Assembly: GCF_003217515.1 (NCBI RefSeq)
Contig: NZ_QJSX01000001.1
Location: 124,001 to 188,000, forward strand
DNA: 64,000 nt
Direction of reading: 5' to 3'
Source: Deinococcus yavapaiensis KR-236
GTDB taxonomy: Bacteria > Deinococcota > Deinococci > Deinococcales > Deinococcaceae
How positions within the stretch are numbered: the stretch's first letter is position 1; each line of letters starts with the position of its first letter. Below, piece by piece: positions 16,868 to 25,768 of this stretch. Made by a program: the position numbers and the translations under genes. The notes under the pieces are model-generated. The model was given only the letters and a program-made list of their open reading frames with translations. It was not told where the DNA came from and did no database searches.

Positions 16868-16953
16868 ACTCGATTCATGAGGCCGCCGCTGAAGCGGCCA
16901 AGAACGTCAAACGACTCGGCGTGCGCCTCGACTCGGCGCGGAATGGAGACCCC

Positions 16954-18315
16954 GTGGCCCGTGATTCCATCGATTACGTTCACGCGACCGTCGCACAACT
17001 CGTGCAAGCCCTCCTCCACCGTGAGGTGAGCGCGCTCGAATTGTGCGACGCGGCGATCGCGCGCATCGAAGAACGCGACGCGGCCATCAACGCCGTCGTG
17101 GTTCGGGACTTCGAGCGAGCGCGTGCACAGGCGCGCCTCGCCGACGCACGCCTCGCGTCGGGAGAACACGCGCCCCTGCTTGGCGTGCCCATGACGGTCA
17201 AGGAAGCCTTCGACGTCGCGGGCTTGCCGACCACGTGGGGTCTGGCGCCATTTCGTGATCACGTCGCGACGCGTGACGCCGTCGCCGTCGCCCGGTTGAA
17301 GCACGCGGGCGCCGTGATCCTCGGCAAGACGAACGTTCCGACCGCCCTGGGCGATTGGCAAAGCGTCAATCCCCTCTACGGCCGCACCGTTCACCCGAAG
17401 GACGCCGCGCGCACACCCGGAGGGTCCTCGGGCGGCGCGGCCGCCGCGCTCGCCAGCGGCATGGTCGCCTTAGAGCTGGGTTCGGACATCGGGGGTTCCA
17501 TCCGCGTTCCCGCCCACTTCTGCGGTGTGTTCGGCCACAAGCCGACGTACGGACTGCTGCCCCAACGCGGTCACGCCGTGCCGGGAAGTGACGGAGCCGA
17601 TCGAACCGAGATCGCCGTCATCGGCCCGCTGGCTCGCAGCGCCGACGACCTCGCGACGGCCTTGGACGTCCTCGCGGGACCCGACGAGGACGACGCCGTC
17701 GCGTACAGCTCGCGTTTGCCGTCTTCACGGGTGCGGACGCTTCCAGACGCCCGAATCCTCGTCCTCGACACGCATCCGTGCGCCGCGACGGCCACGTCTC
17801 TGCGCGCGGCCATTGCCCGCTTGGCGCTCGACTTGGAGCGCGCGGGCGCCAAGGTCGCCAGGGAAAGCGCGCTCCTCCCGGACTTGGAGCGTGCTCACCA
17901 CCACTACACCCGGATGCTCGGCACGGTCACGAGCCGTGGCGTGCCCGAGGCGAAGTCCATCTCGGCGCACGACTGGCTGTCGTTGATCGACGAGCAGCAT
18001 CGATTGCGCGTTCAGTGGCAAACGCTCTTCGGCTCGTTCGACGCGGTGATCGCTCCGTGCTTCGGCACCGTCGCGTTCGCGCACCTCGAATCCAGCGAAT
18101 CGCCGCATCGACTCTTCGTGGACGGCGTCGCGACGCCTTACGAAGATCAACTCGCCTGGCCGGGCGTGGCGACCTTCCCCGGCCTTCCGGCGACGGCGGT
18201 GCCGATCGATCAGGACGCGGAAGGATGGCCGATCGGCGTGCAAGTCATCGGCCCGAGGCTGGAGGACCGAACGCCGATCGCCATGGCCGCCTTGATCGCG
18301 AACCTGCGCGCCTGA
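16954..18315 (+). CDS. Amidase (amidase-signature family)
   Basis: 453 aa. The Ser-cisSer-Lys triad is visible: Lys83 in MTVKEAFD, Ser158 in the GGSSGG stretch and Ser182 in SDIGGSIR. It hydrolyses an amide or an aryl/acyl amide. The family also contains GatA, but the GatC gene here is far away and the C-terminal part is that of stand-alone amidases. I chose GTG 16954 because GGAG lies at a good distance. A start at 16921 would add 11 residues without a ribosome site. It has a long, structured leader with an unusual palindrome. Confidence 0.85.
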   Translation: MARDSIDYVHATVAQLVQALLHREVSALELCDAAIARIEERDAAINAVVVRDFERARAQARLADARLASGEHAPLLGVPMTVKEAFDVAGLPTTWGLAPFRDHVATRDAVAVARLKHAGAVILGKTNVPTALGDWQSVNPLYGRTVHPKDAARTPGGSSGGAAAALASGMVALELGSDIGGSIRVPAHFCGVFGHKPTYGLLPQRGHAVPGSDGADRTEIAVIGPLARSADDLATALDVLAGPDEDDAVAYSSRLPSSRVRTLPDARILVLDTHPCAATATSLRAAIARLALDLERAGAKVARESALLPDLERAHHHYTRMLGTVTSRGVPEAKSISAHDWLSLIDEQHRLRVQWQTLFGSFDAVIAPCFGTVAFAHLESSESPHRLFVDGVATPYEDQLAWPGVATFPGLPATAVPIDQDAEGWPIGVQVIGPRLEDRTPIAMAALIANLRA

Positions 18316-18324
18316 CGCATCGCC

Positions 18325-19491
18325 TCACACGAGCGCCCCTTCCAAATCGTCGAGCAAATCCCCGATCTCCTCGATTCCCACCGACAACCTCAGCAACCCC
18401 GGCGTAATTCCGAGCTCCATGCGCCGCTGCTCTGGAAGCGCTCGGTGCGACGTTCCCCACGGGTAACTCAGCGTCGTCGCCACATCCGCGAGGCTCGGCG
18501 CCAGCGGAATCTTTCCTTTGAGCGCCCGCACGAACGCGGGCGCGTCCTCGACTTCCAGCGCCATCATGCCTCCGAAGCCGTTCGGCATGAGGTCGTGCGC
18601 GAGGTCGAACTGCGGGTGGGACGTGAGGCCGGGGTAGTACACGGCCTTCACCCGCGGATGGTTCTCCAAGACGTCGGCGACGGCGCTCGCGTTTCCGCTG
18701 TGCGCGCGCATCCTCAGGCCGAGGGTCTTGACGCCCTGCAAGGTCATCCACGCATCGAAGGCGCTCATGGTGCCGCCGTACCGAGTGAGGTGCGCGCGGC
18801 ACTTCGCGACGATCTCGCCGGACCCAAGAATCACGCCGCCAAGCGCCGTGGAGTGCCCGTTGAGGTACTTGCTGACGGAATGCGTGACGACGTCCGCGCC
18901 GAGCGAGGCGGGTTTCAGGACAGCCGGGGACGCGAAGGTGTTGTCGATGCTCAGCAAGGCGCCACCTTCGTGGGCGATCTGCGCGAGCCGCGGAACGTCC
19001 GCCACGGTCACGAGAGGATTGGTGAGGCTCTCGGCATGCACGAGCTTCGTGTCGGGCGTCATCGCCGCGCGCACCGCGTCCAAGTCGTTCGCGTCGACCC
19101 AGTCGGTGTGAATCCCGAGTTTCGGAAGTTCCTCGGCGAGCAGGGAGTACGTGACACCGTAGACGCGGTTGTCGGCGAGAATGCGCTCGCCGGGCTTCAC
19201 GAGGGCGAGGAACACGGCGGAGATGGCGGCCATGCCCGACGCCGCCGTCATGGCGTCCTGGGTTCCTTCGAGGGCGGCGAGCGCGCGCTCGAGGGTGTCG
19301 CGGTTGGGATTGCCGTTGCGGTAGTAGATGTGACCGCGTTCCGAGCCGCTTTGAAAGCGTTCGAGGTGATCGAGGTCGTCGAAGGTGTAGACGGTCGTTT
19401 GGTGAATGGGTTCGATGAGGGCGCGGTTGCCGTCTTCCGGCGCGATTTCTCCGGCGCGGGCGGCGAGGGTGGAGAGGTCGAGTTCCTTCAC
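18325..19491 (-). CDS. Cys/Met metabolism PLP enzyme (cystathionine synthase/lyase family)
   Basis: 388 aa fold-type I PLP enzyme of the trans-sulfuration family. Lys208 in HSVSKYLNGH is the Schiff-base lysine, with a YRNGNPN block (Tyr/Arg phosphate site) and SLTNPLVTVADV near the cofactor. Possible activities are cystathionine gamma-synthase, gamma- or beta-lyase, or methionine gamma-lyase. The sequence alone does not separate them. It is a single gene with its own TAGACT box 7 nt before the GTG start. It ends 9 nt from the convergent amidase gene. Confidence 0.88.
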   Translation of the reverse strand: MKELDLSTLAARAGEIAPEDGNRALIEPIHQTTVYTFDDLDHLERFQSGSERGHIYYRNGNPNRDTLERALAALEGTQDAMTAASGMAAISAVFLALVKPGERILADNRVYGVTYSLLAEELPKLGIHTDWVDANDLDAVRAAMTPDTKLVHAESLTNPLVTVADVPRLAQIAHEGGALLSIDNTFASPAVLKPASLGADVVTHSVSKYLNGHSTALGGVILGSGEIVAKCRAHLTRYGGTMSAFDAWMTLQGVKTLGLRMRAHSGNASAVADVLENHPRVKAVYYPGLTSHPQFDLAHDLMPNGFGGMMALEVEDAPAFVRALKGKIPLAPSLADVATTLSYPWGTSHRALPEQRRMELGITPGLLRLSVGIEEIGDLLDDLEGALV

Positions 19492-19498
19492 GCGGTCA

Positions 19499-19504
19499 AG
19501 TCTA
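19499..19504 (-). promoter_or_regulatory. -10 box of the PLP enzyme gene, leaderless type
   Basis: TAGACT on the minus strand, 7 nt before the GTG at 19491. No ribosome site. Confidence 0.5.
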
Positions 19505-19573
19505 AGCGCTTCGGGCGCATGAGTCGGTGGATCGTTCGGACTTAAGTCGGGGGCGCCCGCCCGTCGGGGCCGT

Positions 19574-19579
19574 CATAAT
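19574..19579 (+). promoter_or_regulatory. -10 box of NarL-type kinase gene, leaderless type
   Basis: CATAAT, 6 nt before the GTG at 19586. No ribosome site. Confidence 0.5.
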
Positions 19580-19585
19580 GCAGGC

Positions 19586-20983
19586 GTGACGACAAGTCGT
19601 TCGAGGCGCCGTTCGCTGAGCCTCGCGAGTCAGTACGACTTGGCGAGCCTCGCGGTGCTGCTCGTGACGATGCTGGTCTTGGGCTGGTGGGTCGGTCGGC
19701 AGATCGAGGTGGGCGTCGTGCATCAAACGGCGGCGGCGTCGGCGCTGTACGTGGAGAACTTTGTGGTGGCGCAGCTTCAGGAGCTCGGATCGCGCCGAGC
19801 GATCGACGCGTCGCACGTGCGCACGTTGGAGCGCATGCTCGCTCAAGCGCCGCTGGGCCGCGAAGTGGTGAGCATCAAGATTTGGGGACCCGACGGGCGG
19901 GTGGTGTTCGGCTCCGACGCGGGCAAGGCCTTCGAGATCAAGGACGAGTTGCGCCGCGCTTGGAGCGGCGAGGTGGTGTCGCACGTGAGCGACTTGCGCG
20001 ACTCGGAGAACGCGGATCTCAAGGCGCGCTGGGGGCGTCTTTTGGAAACGTACACGCCGCTTCGCGTGGAAGGTTCGGACCGTGTGATCGCCGTGGCGGA
20101 GTTCTACCGAACGGTGTCGGACCTCGAACGGGACGTGCGGGCGGCGCAGGCGCGGTCGTGGGCCGTGGTGACGGCCGTGATGCTCGCGACGTACCTGCTG
20201 CTGTCGGGTCTCGTTCGGCGCGGAAGCGACACGATCGCGCGCCAGCAGCGAGAGCTCGGCGCGCAAGTGGAAAAGTTGGGCGCGCTACTGTCGCAAAACG
20301 CCGCGTTGTCGGCGCGCGTGCGGCGAGCGGCGACGCGTGTCACGGAACTCAACGAGCACGTGTTGGGCCGCGTGTCGGCGGAGTTGCACGACGGGCCCGC
20401 GCAAGACCTCGGTTACGCGCTTTTGCGCTTGGACGCGTTGTCTTCTCACGTGAGCGCCTTGCCGCCCGAACGTCGCGCGGTGGCGGAAGTCGACCTCGCG
20501 CGCATCGAGGCGTCGCTCGCGAGCGCCATGCGAGAAATTCGCGAGCTCGCGGCGGACGTGCGCCTTCCGGATCTGCACGGCTTGATGCTGGCCGAGGTCT
20601 TGGAACGGGCGGTGCGCGACCACGCGCGGCGCACCGACACGGCGGTGGAAACGACGTGGGACTCCTTGCCGATCGGTGCGCCGCTGCCCGTGAAGATCAC
20701 GGCGTTCCGAATCGTCCGGGAGGCGCTGACGAACGCGTTCAAACACGCGGGCGCGCGCGGTCAGAAAGTGGAGGCGCAGGCGCGAGGCGCGGACCTCTTC
20801 TTGGCCGTCTCCGACGAGGGCGGCGGGTTCGACGAGGCTTCCGCCGACAAGGCGGGCCACTTCGGTCTCGCGGGCATGCGCGAGCGGGCCGAAGCGATCG
20901 GCGGTTCGTTCGAAGTGGAGCGGACGACCCGAGGAACGCGCGTGAAGGTGCGCCTTCCGCTCGGCGTCGTGGAGGACGCGTGA
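19586..20983 (+). CDS. Membrane sensor histidine kinase, NarX/DesK class (HisKA_3)
   Basis: 465 aa. One membrane helix near residues 16-38 and another near 192-212 frame an extracytoplasmic sensor loop of about 150 residues. A short coiled coil follows, then HisKA_3 with His268 in SAELHDGPAQDLGY (the HDxxQ class), and HATPase_c with REALTNAFKHAGA and HFGLAGMRERAEA. It phosphorylates the NarL-type regulator encoded just downstream (GTGA overlap). The signal is unknown. Confidence 0.92.
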   Translation: MTTSRSRRRSLSLASQYDLASLAVLLVTMLVLGWWVGRQIEVGVVHQTAAASALYVENFVVAQLQELGSRRAIDASHVRTLERMLAQAPLGREVVSIKIWGPDGRVVFGSDAGKAFEIKDELRRAWSGEVVSHVSDLRDSENADLKARWGRLLETYTPLRVEGSDRVIAVAEFYRTVSDLERDVRAAQARSWAVVTAVMLATYLLLSGLVRRGSDTIARQQRELGAQVEKLGALLSQNAALSARVRRAATRVTELNEHVLGRVSAELHDGPAQDLGYALLRLDALSSHVSALPPERRAVAEVDLARIEASLASAMREIRELAADVRLPDLHGLMLAEVLERAVRDHARRTDTAVETTWDSLPIGAPLPVKITAFRIVREALTNAFKHAGARGQKVEAQARGADLFLAVSDEGGGFDEASADKAGHFGLAGMRERAEAIGGSFEVERTTRGTRVKVRLPLGVVEDA

Positions 20984-21621
20984 GCGAACTCGTGCGCGTC
21001 GTGCTGATCGACGACCACCCGTTGTTCCGCGAGGGCGTGGCGGTGACGCTCGGCGTGGACTCGGCGTGGAAGATCGTGGCGGAGGGAGAAAGCGCCGACG
21101 ACGCCCTGCGGCTTGCCTTGGCCCACCTGCCGGACGTGATGCTGCTGGACTTGCACATTCCGGGCGGAGGCTTGAACGCCCTCAAGGCGGTCGTGGCGGC
21201 GTGCCCCGTGACGCGCGTGGTGATGCTGACGGTGAGTGAGGACGAGGCGCACGTGCTCGCCGCGCTGAAGGCGGGCGCGCGCGGCTATCTGCTCAAGGGC
21301 GTGTCGGGCGAGGAATTGCGGCGAGTCGTGCGGGCCGTACAGGCGGGCGAAGCGTACGTCACGCCGAGCCTCGCGGCGAGCATGTTGCACGAGCTCACGC
21401 GCGAAACGCGTCCCACGAGTCCGCTGGACGAACTCACGCCGAGGGAACGCCAAATCTTGGAGGGCGTCGCGGCGGGCCGCAGCAACAAGGAGATCGCGCG
21501 CGACCTCGACCTCACCGAGAAGACCGTGAAGCACTACATGACGAACGTGCTTCAAAAGCTTCAAGTGCGCAACCGCGTCGAAGCGGCGCTTTTGGCGCAA
21601 AAAGCGGCGCGCAAGGAATGA
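20980..21621 (+). CDS. Response regulator, NarL/FixJ family
   Basis: 213 aa. Receiver domain (about 5-120) with phospho-acceptor Asp57 in LLDLHIPGG, the Thr/Ser switch in MLTVSEDE and the conserved Lys in YLLKG. LuxR-type helix-turn-helix at about 150-206 (LTPRERQILEGVAAGRSNKE onward). It is a DNA-binding partner of the kinase encoded upstream. The GTG start overlaps the kinase stop. Targets are unknown. Confidence 0.93.
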   Translation: MSELVRVVLIDDHPLFREGVAVTLGVDSAWKIVAEGESADDALRLALAHLPDVMLLDLHIPGGGLNALKAVVAACPVTRVVMLTVSEDEAHVLAALKAGARGYLLKGVSGEELRRVVRAVQAGEAYVTPSLAASMLHELTRETRPTSPLDELTPRERQILEGVAAGRSNKEIARDLDLTEKTVKHYMTNVLQKLQVRNRVEAALLAQKAARKE

Positions 21622-21624
21622 AAA

Positions 21625-21651
21625 CGCTCCCTCCGCCGTTCGGGCGGAGGG
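21625..21651. terminator. Hairpin terminator between response regulator and clpA
   Basis: 11-bp perfect stem (CTCCCTCCGCC and its complement) with a 5-nt loop, between convergent genes. There is no T-run on either side, so function is inferred from position. Confidence 0.55.
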
Positions 21652-21668
21652 AGTCGGCAAGGACGTTT

Positions 21669-23891
21669 TCAAGCGATCTCGAACTGCAGTTCTTGGCCGT
21701 CGCTGTCGACGCGTACCTCTCCCCCGTCCTTGAGCCGCCCGAAGAGGAGTTCGTCAGCCAGAGGCCGTGAGAGGCGCTCGGCGATGACGCGCGCGAGCGG
21801 ACGCGCGCCCATGAGGGGATCGTAGCCGAGCGTGGCGAGGCGGTCGCGGGCGGCGGGCGAGAGGTCGAGGCGCACGTTCTTCTCGGCGAGTTGCTGTTGC
21901 AGTTGCCGCACGAACTTGTCGACGACTTTGCCCATCACGTCGCGCGACAGGGAGCGGAAGGCGACGATGGCGTCGAGTCGGTTGCGGAACTCCGGCGTGA
22001 AGGTGCGCGCGATCGCTTCCTCGGATTCGCCCGCGCGCACGGTGCGTCCGAAGCCGAGGGCGGGACGGCCCGCCTCGGCGGCGCCCGCGTTGGACGTCAT
22101 GACGAGGATGACGCCTCGGAAGTCCACGACCTTGCCGGTGTGATCGGTGAGGGTGCCGTGGTCCATGACTTGCAGCAAGAGGTTGTAGATGTCGGGGTGC
22201 GCCTTTTCGATTTCGTCGAGCAGCAAGACGGCGTGCGGATTCTTCGAGACCGCGTCGGTGAGCAGGCCGCCTTGGTCGAAGCCGACGTAACCGGGAGGCG
22301 CCCCGATAAGGCGCGCGACGGTGTGCGCCTCTTGGTACTCGGACATGTCGAAACGCACGAGTTGCACGCCGAGGGTGGCGGCGAGCGTGCGCGCGAGTTC
22401 CGTCTTGCCGACGCCCGTCGGGCCGGTGAAGAGGAAGCTTCCTTGGGGTTTTTGCGGATCGCGCAGTCCCGCACGGGCGAGTTTTACGGCGCTCGCGAGT
22501 TCGCTCACCGCCTTGTCTTGGCCGTACACGCCCGCCCCGAGGTCGTCCTCGAGCGTGGCGAGAGTCTTCGCTTCCTCCTGCTTGACGCTTCCGACGGGCA
22601 CGCGAGCCATGCGGGCGACGGTCGATTCGACCTCCGTGACGTCGATGGTGCCGCCCGATCCTTTGAGGGCGAGCGCGGCGCCCGCCTCGTCGAGCACGTC
22701 GATCGCCTTGTCGGGCAGGAAGCGGTCTCGCAGGTAACGCGCCGCCAACGTCACGCACGCCTTGAGGGCGGCGGGCGTGTAGGTCACGCCGTGGTGGGCC
22801 TCGTAACGCGGGGCGAGGCCTTGCAGGATCTCGAAGGCTTCGTCCTCGGTCGGTTCGGGCACGTCCACGGTCTGGAAGCGCCGCCATAGGGCGCGGTCTT
22901 GCTGCAGGTGGCGAAGTTCGGCGGGCGTCGTCGCGCCGATGACGCGCAGATCGCCGCGCGCGAGGACGGGCTTGAGAAGGTTGGCGGCGTCCAGCGCGCC
23001 GCCTTGCACGGCGCCCGCCCCGACGATGGTGTGGAGTTCGTCGATGAACAGCAGCGCTTTTTGTCCTTGCAGAGCGTTCAAAACGGCTTTGAGGCGCTCT
23101 TCGAAGTCGCCTCGGAAGCGCGTTCCGGCGATGAGGGCGCCCATGTCGAGGGCGTACACCGACACGTCCTTGAGGATGTTCGGCACGGTGCCCGCGATGA
23201 TGCGCGCCGCGAGCCCTTCCACGACGGCGGTCTTGCCGACGCCGGGCTCGCCGACGAGGACGGGGTTGTGCTTGCCGCGCCGCGCGAGGACGTGCAGCAT
23301 CCGCTCGACTTCCGCTTCGCGGCCGATGAGAGGATCGAACTTTCCTTCGCGCGCCATCTCGGTGAAGTTCTGGCAGTACGCTTCGAGCGGATCTTGAACG
23401 GTCGGGCCGTCCTCGGCGGTGGATTCCGCCTCGGTTTCGTTCACGCCGCGCGTGCGCTTGGGACTCCTGGCGGTTCCGTGCGAAATCACCGACAAGACGC
23501 CTAGGCGCGTCACGCCTTGCTTTTCGAGGGCGTAGCGCGCGTAGGCGTCCTCCTCGTCGAGGACTTCGGCGAGGACGCGCGCCCCGTCGGTGACTTCGTT
23601 CGTCTTGCCCGCCGCGCGCAGTTGCAGGGCGGCGCGTTGCACGGAACGCTGCGTACCGAGGGTGAACTCGGGGTCCTCGTCGCCCGTCTCGAAGTCGGAG
23701 ATGAATTCGTTGAGGTCGCGGCGCAAGGCGCCGAGGTCTGCGTTGAGGGCGGTCAGGACGTCGTGCGCGTCCGGGTCGTCGAGCAAGGCGAGCAGGAGGT
23801 GTTCGAGCGTCACGAACTCGTGCGCGTTTTCGCGCGCCAAGTCGTGGGCTCGGGTGAGGGTTCGGCGCAAGTTCTCCGAGAGCACGTTCAC
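21669..23891 (-). CDS. clpA: ClpA, ATPase/unfoldase of the ClpAP protease
   Basis: 740 aa. N-terminal Clp_N double repeat (about 1-145), AAA+ 1 with Walker A GEPGVGKTAV (Lys220) and Walker B LLFIDELH, and AAA+ 2 with GPTGVGKTEL (Lys496) and VLLLDEIEKAH. There is no middle coiled-coil domain, which separates ClpA from ClpB. It unfolds substrates and feeds them to ClpP, which is not in this window. The GTG start is 3 nt after the clpS stop, so the pair is co-translated. Confidence 0.95.
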   Translation of the reverse strand: MNVLSENLRRTLTRAHDLARENAHEFVTLEHLLLALLDDPDAHDVLTALNADLGALRRDLNEFISDFETGDEDPEFTLGTQRSVQRAALQLRAAGKTNEVTDGARVLAEVLDEEDAYARYALEKQGVTRLGVLSVISHGTARSPKRTRGVNETEAESTAEDGPTVQDPLEAYCQNFTEMAREGKFDPLIGREAEVERMLHVLARRGKHNPVLVGEPGVGKTAVVEGLAARIIAGTVPNILKDVSVYALDMGALIAGTRFRGDFEERLKAVLNALQGQKALLFIDELHTIVGAGAVQGGALDAANLLKPVLARGDLRVIGATTPAELRHLQQDRALWRRFQTVDVPEPTEDEAFEILQGLAPRYEAHHGVTYTPAALKACVTLAARYLRDRFLPDKAIDVLDEAGAALALKGSGGTIDVTEVESTVARMARVPVGSVKQEEAKTLATLEDDLGAGVYGQDKAVSELASAVKLARAGLRDPQKPQGSFLFTGPTGVGKTELARTLAATLGVQLVRFDMSEYQEAHTVARLIGAPPGYVGFDQGGLLTDAVSKNPHAVLLLDEIEKAHPDIYNLLLQVMDHGTLTDHTGKVVDFRGVILVMTSNAGAAEAGRPALGFGRTVRAGESEEAIARTFTPEFRNRLDAIVAFRSLSRDVMGKVVDKFVRQLQQQLAEKNVRLDLSPAARDRLATLGYDPLMGARPLARVIAERLSRPLADELLFGRLKDGGEVRVDSDGQELQFEIA

Positions 23892-23894
23892 ACG

Positions 23895-24212
23895 TTACTC
23901 GTCAGGCTCGGGTTCCACCGTGACTTGAAGCGGGTAGCCTTCCTCGCGGGCGAGCGCCGTGACCTGCCCGACCTTCGTTTCGGCGACGTCTTTCGTGTAC
24001 ACGCCCGCCACGCCGCGCCCCTCGTGGTGCACGGCGAGCATGATGCGCTCGGCGTCCGCGCCGGACTTCTTGAAGTAGCGCATCAGGACGTACACGACGA
24101 AGTCCATCGGAGTGTAATCGTCGTTGAGCAGCAGCACGCGATACAGCGGAGGACGCTTCGTGGTGGTGCGTTCTTGCAGTTGGGTGTGGAAGTCGGCGTC
24201 GCGCCGCGTCAT
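23895..24212 (-). CDS. clpS: ClpS, N-degron adaptor for ClpA
   Basis: 105 aa, usual ClpS length. The binding pocket for N-terminal Leu/Phe/Tyr/Trp residues is recognisable: LLLNDDYTPMDFVV at the strand-helix junction and AVHHEGRGVAGVYTKDVAE further on. It delivers N-degron substrates to the N domain of ClpA, encoded next. It starts 9 nt after the end of dgoA, but a TAAAAT box 6 nt before its ATG suggests an independent leaderless promoter. Confidence 0.95.
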   Translation of the reverse strand: MTRRDADFHTQLQERTTTKRPPLYRVLLLNDDYTPMDFVVYVLMRYFKKSGADAERIMLAVHHEGRGVAGVYTKDVAETKVGQVTALAREEGYPLQVTVEPEPDE

Positions 24213-24218
24213 GCTGCG

Positions 24219-24224
24219 ATTTTA
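24219..24224 (-). promoter_or_regulatory. -10 box of clpS, containing the dgoA stop codon
   Basis: TAAAAT on the minus strand, 6 nt before the clpS ATG. Its first three bases are the TAA stop of dgoA. Confidence 0.55.
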
Positions 24225-24854
24225 GCTCAGCGCGCCGTGAGCGAGGTGGACGAGGCGTCGCGCGTGCTCGGCGAGACGCTCGAAGTCGGGATCGGCCCAA
24301 TTCGCGTTCGTGATCGCTCCGCCGACGCCCGCCCCGATCGCTCCCGCCTTCAGGAAATCGGCGAGGTTGCGCTCGTCGACGTTGCCGACGACGACGACAG
24401 GCAACTCGGGGTACGGGCCGAAGAGGGCTTTGAGGTACGCGGGGCCGAGGGGACCCGCCGGAAAGAGTTTCACGGCGGTCGCGCCGGAACTCATGGCGAG
24501 GTGCATCTCGGTCGGCGTCGTCGCGCCGCACAGCATTCCGAGGCCGTGCGCGGCGGCGAGGGTGTTCACGTCGGGCGTGACGTGCGGCGTCACGAGGAAG
24601 GTGGCGCCAACGTCCATCGCGCGCAAGGCGAGGTCGGGCGTGACGACCGTGCCCGCTCCCAGAATCAGGTCCTCGGGTTTCGAAGCGGCGACGGCGCGCA
24701 AGGCCTCGAAGCCGACGTCGTCATTCAGGGCGACTTCGAGCAGGCGGATACCGGCGTCGTGAAGCGTCGCGGCGAGCGTCGGCGCGTGTTCGGGCGGCAC
24801 GCCGCGCAAAATCGCGACGAGCTTGTGGCGGCGCAGATCGGCGAGAAAAGTCAA
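24222..24854 (-). CDS. dgoA: KDPG/KDPGal aldolase
   Basis: 210 aa class I aldolase that splits 2-keto-3-deoxy-6-phospho-galactonate (or -gluconate) to pyruvate and glyceraldehyde-3-phosphate. The Schiff-base Lys129 is in TAVKLFPAG and the catalytic Glu in LLEVALND. The TTG start at 24854 has AAGGAG 6-7 nt upstream and overlaps the dgoK stop (TTGA). A long open frame upstream in the same frame is dgoK antisense-type noise and not part of the protein. Third gene of the galactonate operon. Its substrate is assigned from that context. Confidence 0.88.
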   Translation of the reverse strand: MTFLADLRRHKLVAILRGVPPEHAPTLAATLHDAGIRLLEVALNDDVGFEALRAVAASKPEDLILGAGTVVTPDLALRAMDVGATFLVTPHVTPDVNTLAAAHGLGMLCGATTPTEMHLAMSSGATAVKLFPAGPLGPAYLKALFGPYPELPVVVVGNVDERNLADFLKAGAIGAGVGGAITNANWADPDFERLAEHARRLVHLAHGALS

Positions 24855-25768
24855 GCGACGCTCCTTTCGAGCAAGCTGAGGACGCCGTGCAGGGCGGCGA
24901 GGTCCGACGTGGCTTGCGGCACGACGTGAACGAGGCGGCGGCCTTCGAGGTGCCGGGCGAACGGCTCGGTGAGGGTCGCTCGCCCGTAGAGGTAGAGGGG
25001 CGCGTCGTCGCTCGGCACGAGGCGGGCGGTTTCGTGCGCGACCACGCCGAGCAGGAACGAACCTCCCTCTTCGCGCGTGGCGCCTCGCTGGGCGGCGAGG
25101 CGGGTGAGGAAGGCGGCGCGCGACAGGCCGTGCGCTCGGGCCGCCTCGAAGCCGCGCGTCCACCACTCGAAGTCCACCTCGCTCGGCAAGGTGGCGCTCT
25201 CGGCGAGGATGGTGTGGCGCGTCAGGGCGGCGAGAAGTTCCCCGTCGAGGTTCGTGCGCGAACCCACGACGGCGTCGTCGCTCGTCAGCACGATCTTGTC
25301 GTGCGAGCCGAAGTGCAAGAAGTTGGCGGGACCGTGCAGGTCGAGCAGACGCCGAAGGCCCGCCACTTCCGTCTCCTCGCCGCGCATGACGTCGCACGCG
25401 GCGAAATCCGGCGTGTCCGTGCGAACGCCGGGCACGAAGCGGACGGTGCCGATTTCGTCGAGTTCGACGATCTTCAAGCGCTTGGCGAGGTCGTCGAAGG
25501 TGACGGGCGCGACGAGGTGCGGCACGTCGGCGAGGCCTGACGGACTGCCGATCATGCCGCACGCCACGAGGTCGAACTCGCCGAGGGCACGTCGAGCTTC
25601 GCCGACGAGATCCGCCACCTCTCGCCGCAAGCGGTTCGCGCCGCCCTCCATGGCACCGTCGCGAGCGCCGACCGTGACGCGCCGCTCGAACGCGACTTCG
25701 CGGCCGTTCCAAACGCGCAGGCGCGTGTTCGTGGTTCCGCCGTCGAGCACGCCGAGCACGCCGCTCAC
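24851..25768 (-). CDS. dgoK: 2-dehydro-3-deoxygalactonokinase
   Basis: About 305 aa DgoK-family kinase of the ASKHA type. The N-terminal phosphate-1 loop is LDGGTTNTRLRVW, followed by LVACGMIGS and later GSHDKIVL, all typical of DgoK. It phosphorylates 2-keto-3-deoxygalactonate at C6. I place the start at GTG 25768, overlapping the dgoD stop (GTGA). A GTG nine bases further in is an alternative. Upstream in-frame starts would run deep into dgoD. Confidence 0.88.
   Translation of the reverse strand: MSGVLGVLDGGTTNTRLRVWNGREVAFERRVTVGARDGAMEGGANRLRREVADLVGEARRALGEFDLVACGMIGSPSGLADVPHLVAPVTFDDLAKRLKIVELDEIGTVRFVPGVRTDTPDFAACDVMRGEETEVAGLRRLLDLHGPANFLHFGSHDKIVLTSDDAVVGSRTNLDGELLAALTRHTILAESATLPSEVDFEWWTRGFEAARAHGLSRAAFLTRLAAQRGATREEGGSFLLGVVAHETARLVPSDDAPLYLYGRATLTEPFARHLEGRRLVHVVPQATSDLAALHGVLSLLERSVA

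Noticed and set aside
24855..25712. N-terminal extension of the aldolase frame back into dgoK
   Set aside because: The extra sequence is Arg-rich out-of-frame dgoK; the TTG at 24854 has an ideal ribosome site and the protein matches normal aldolase length.
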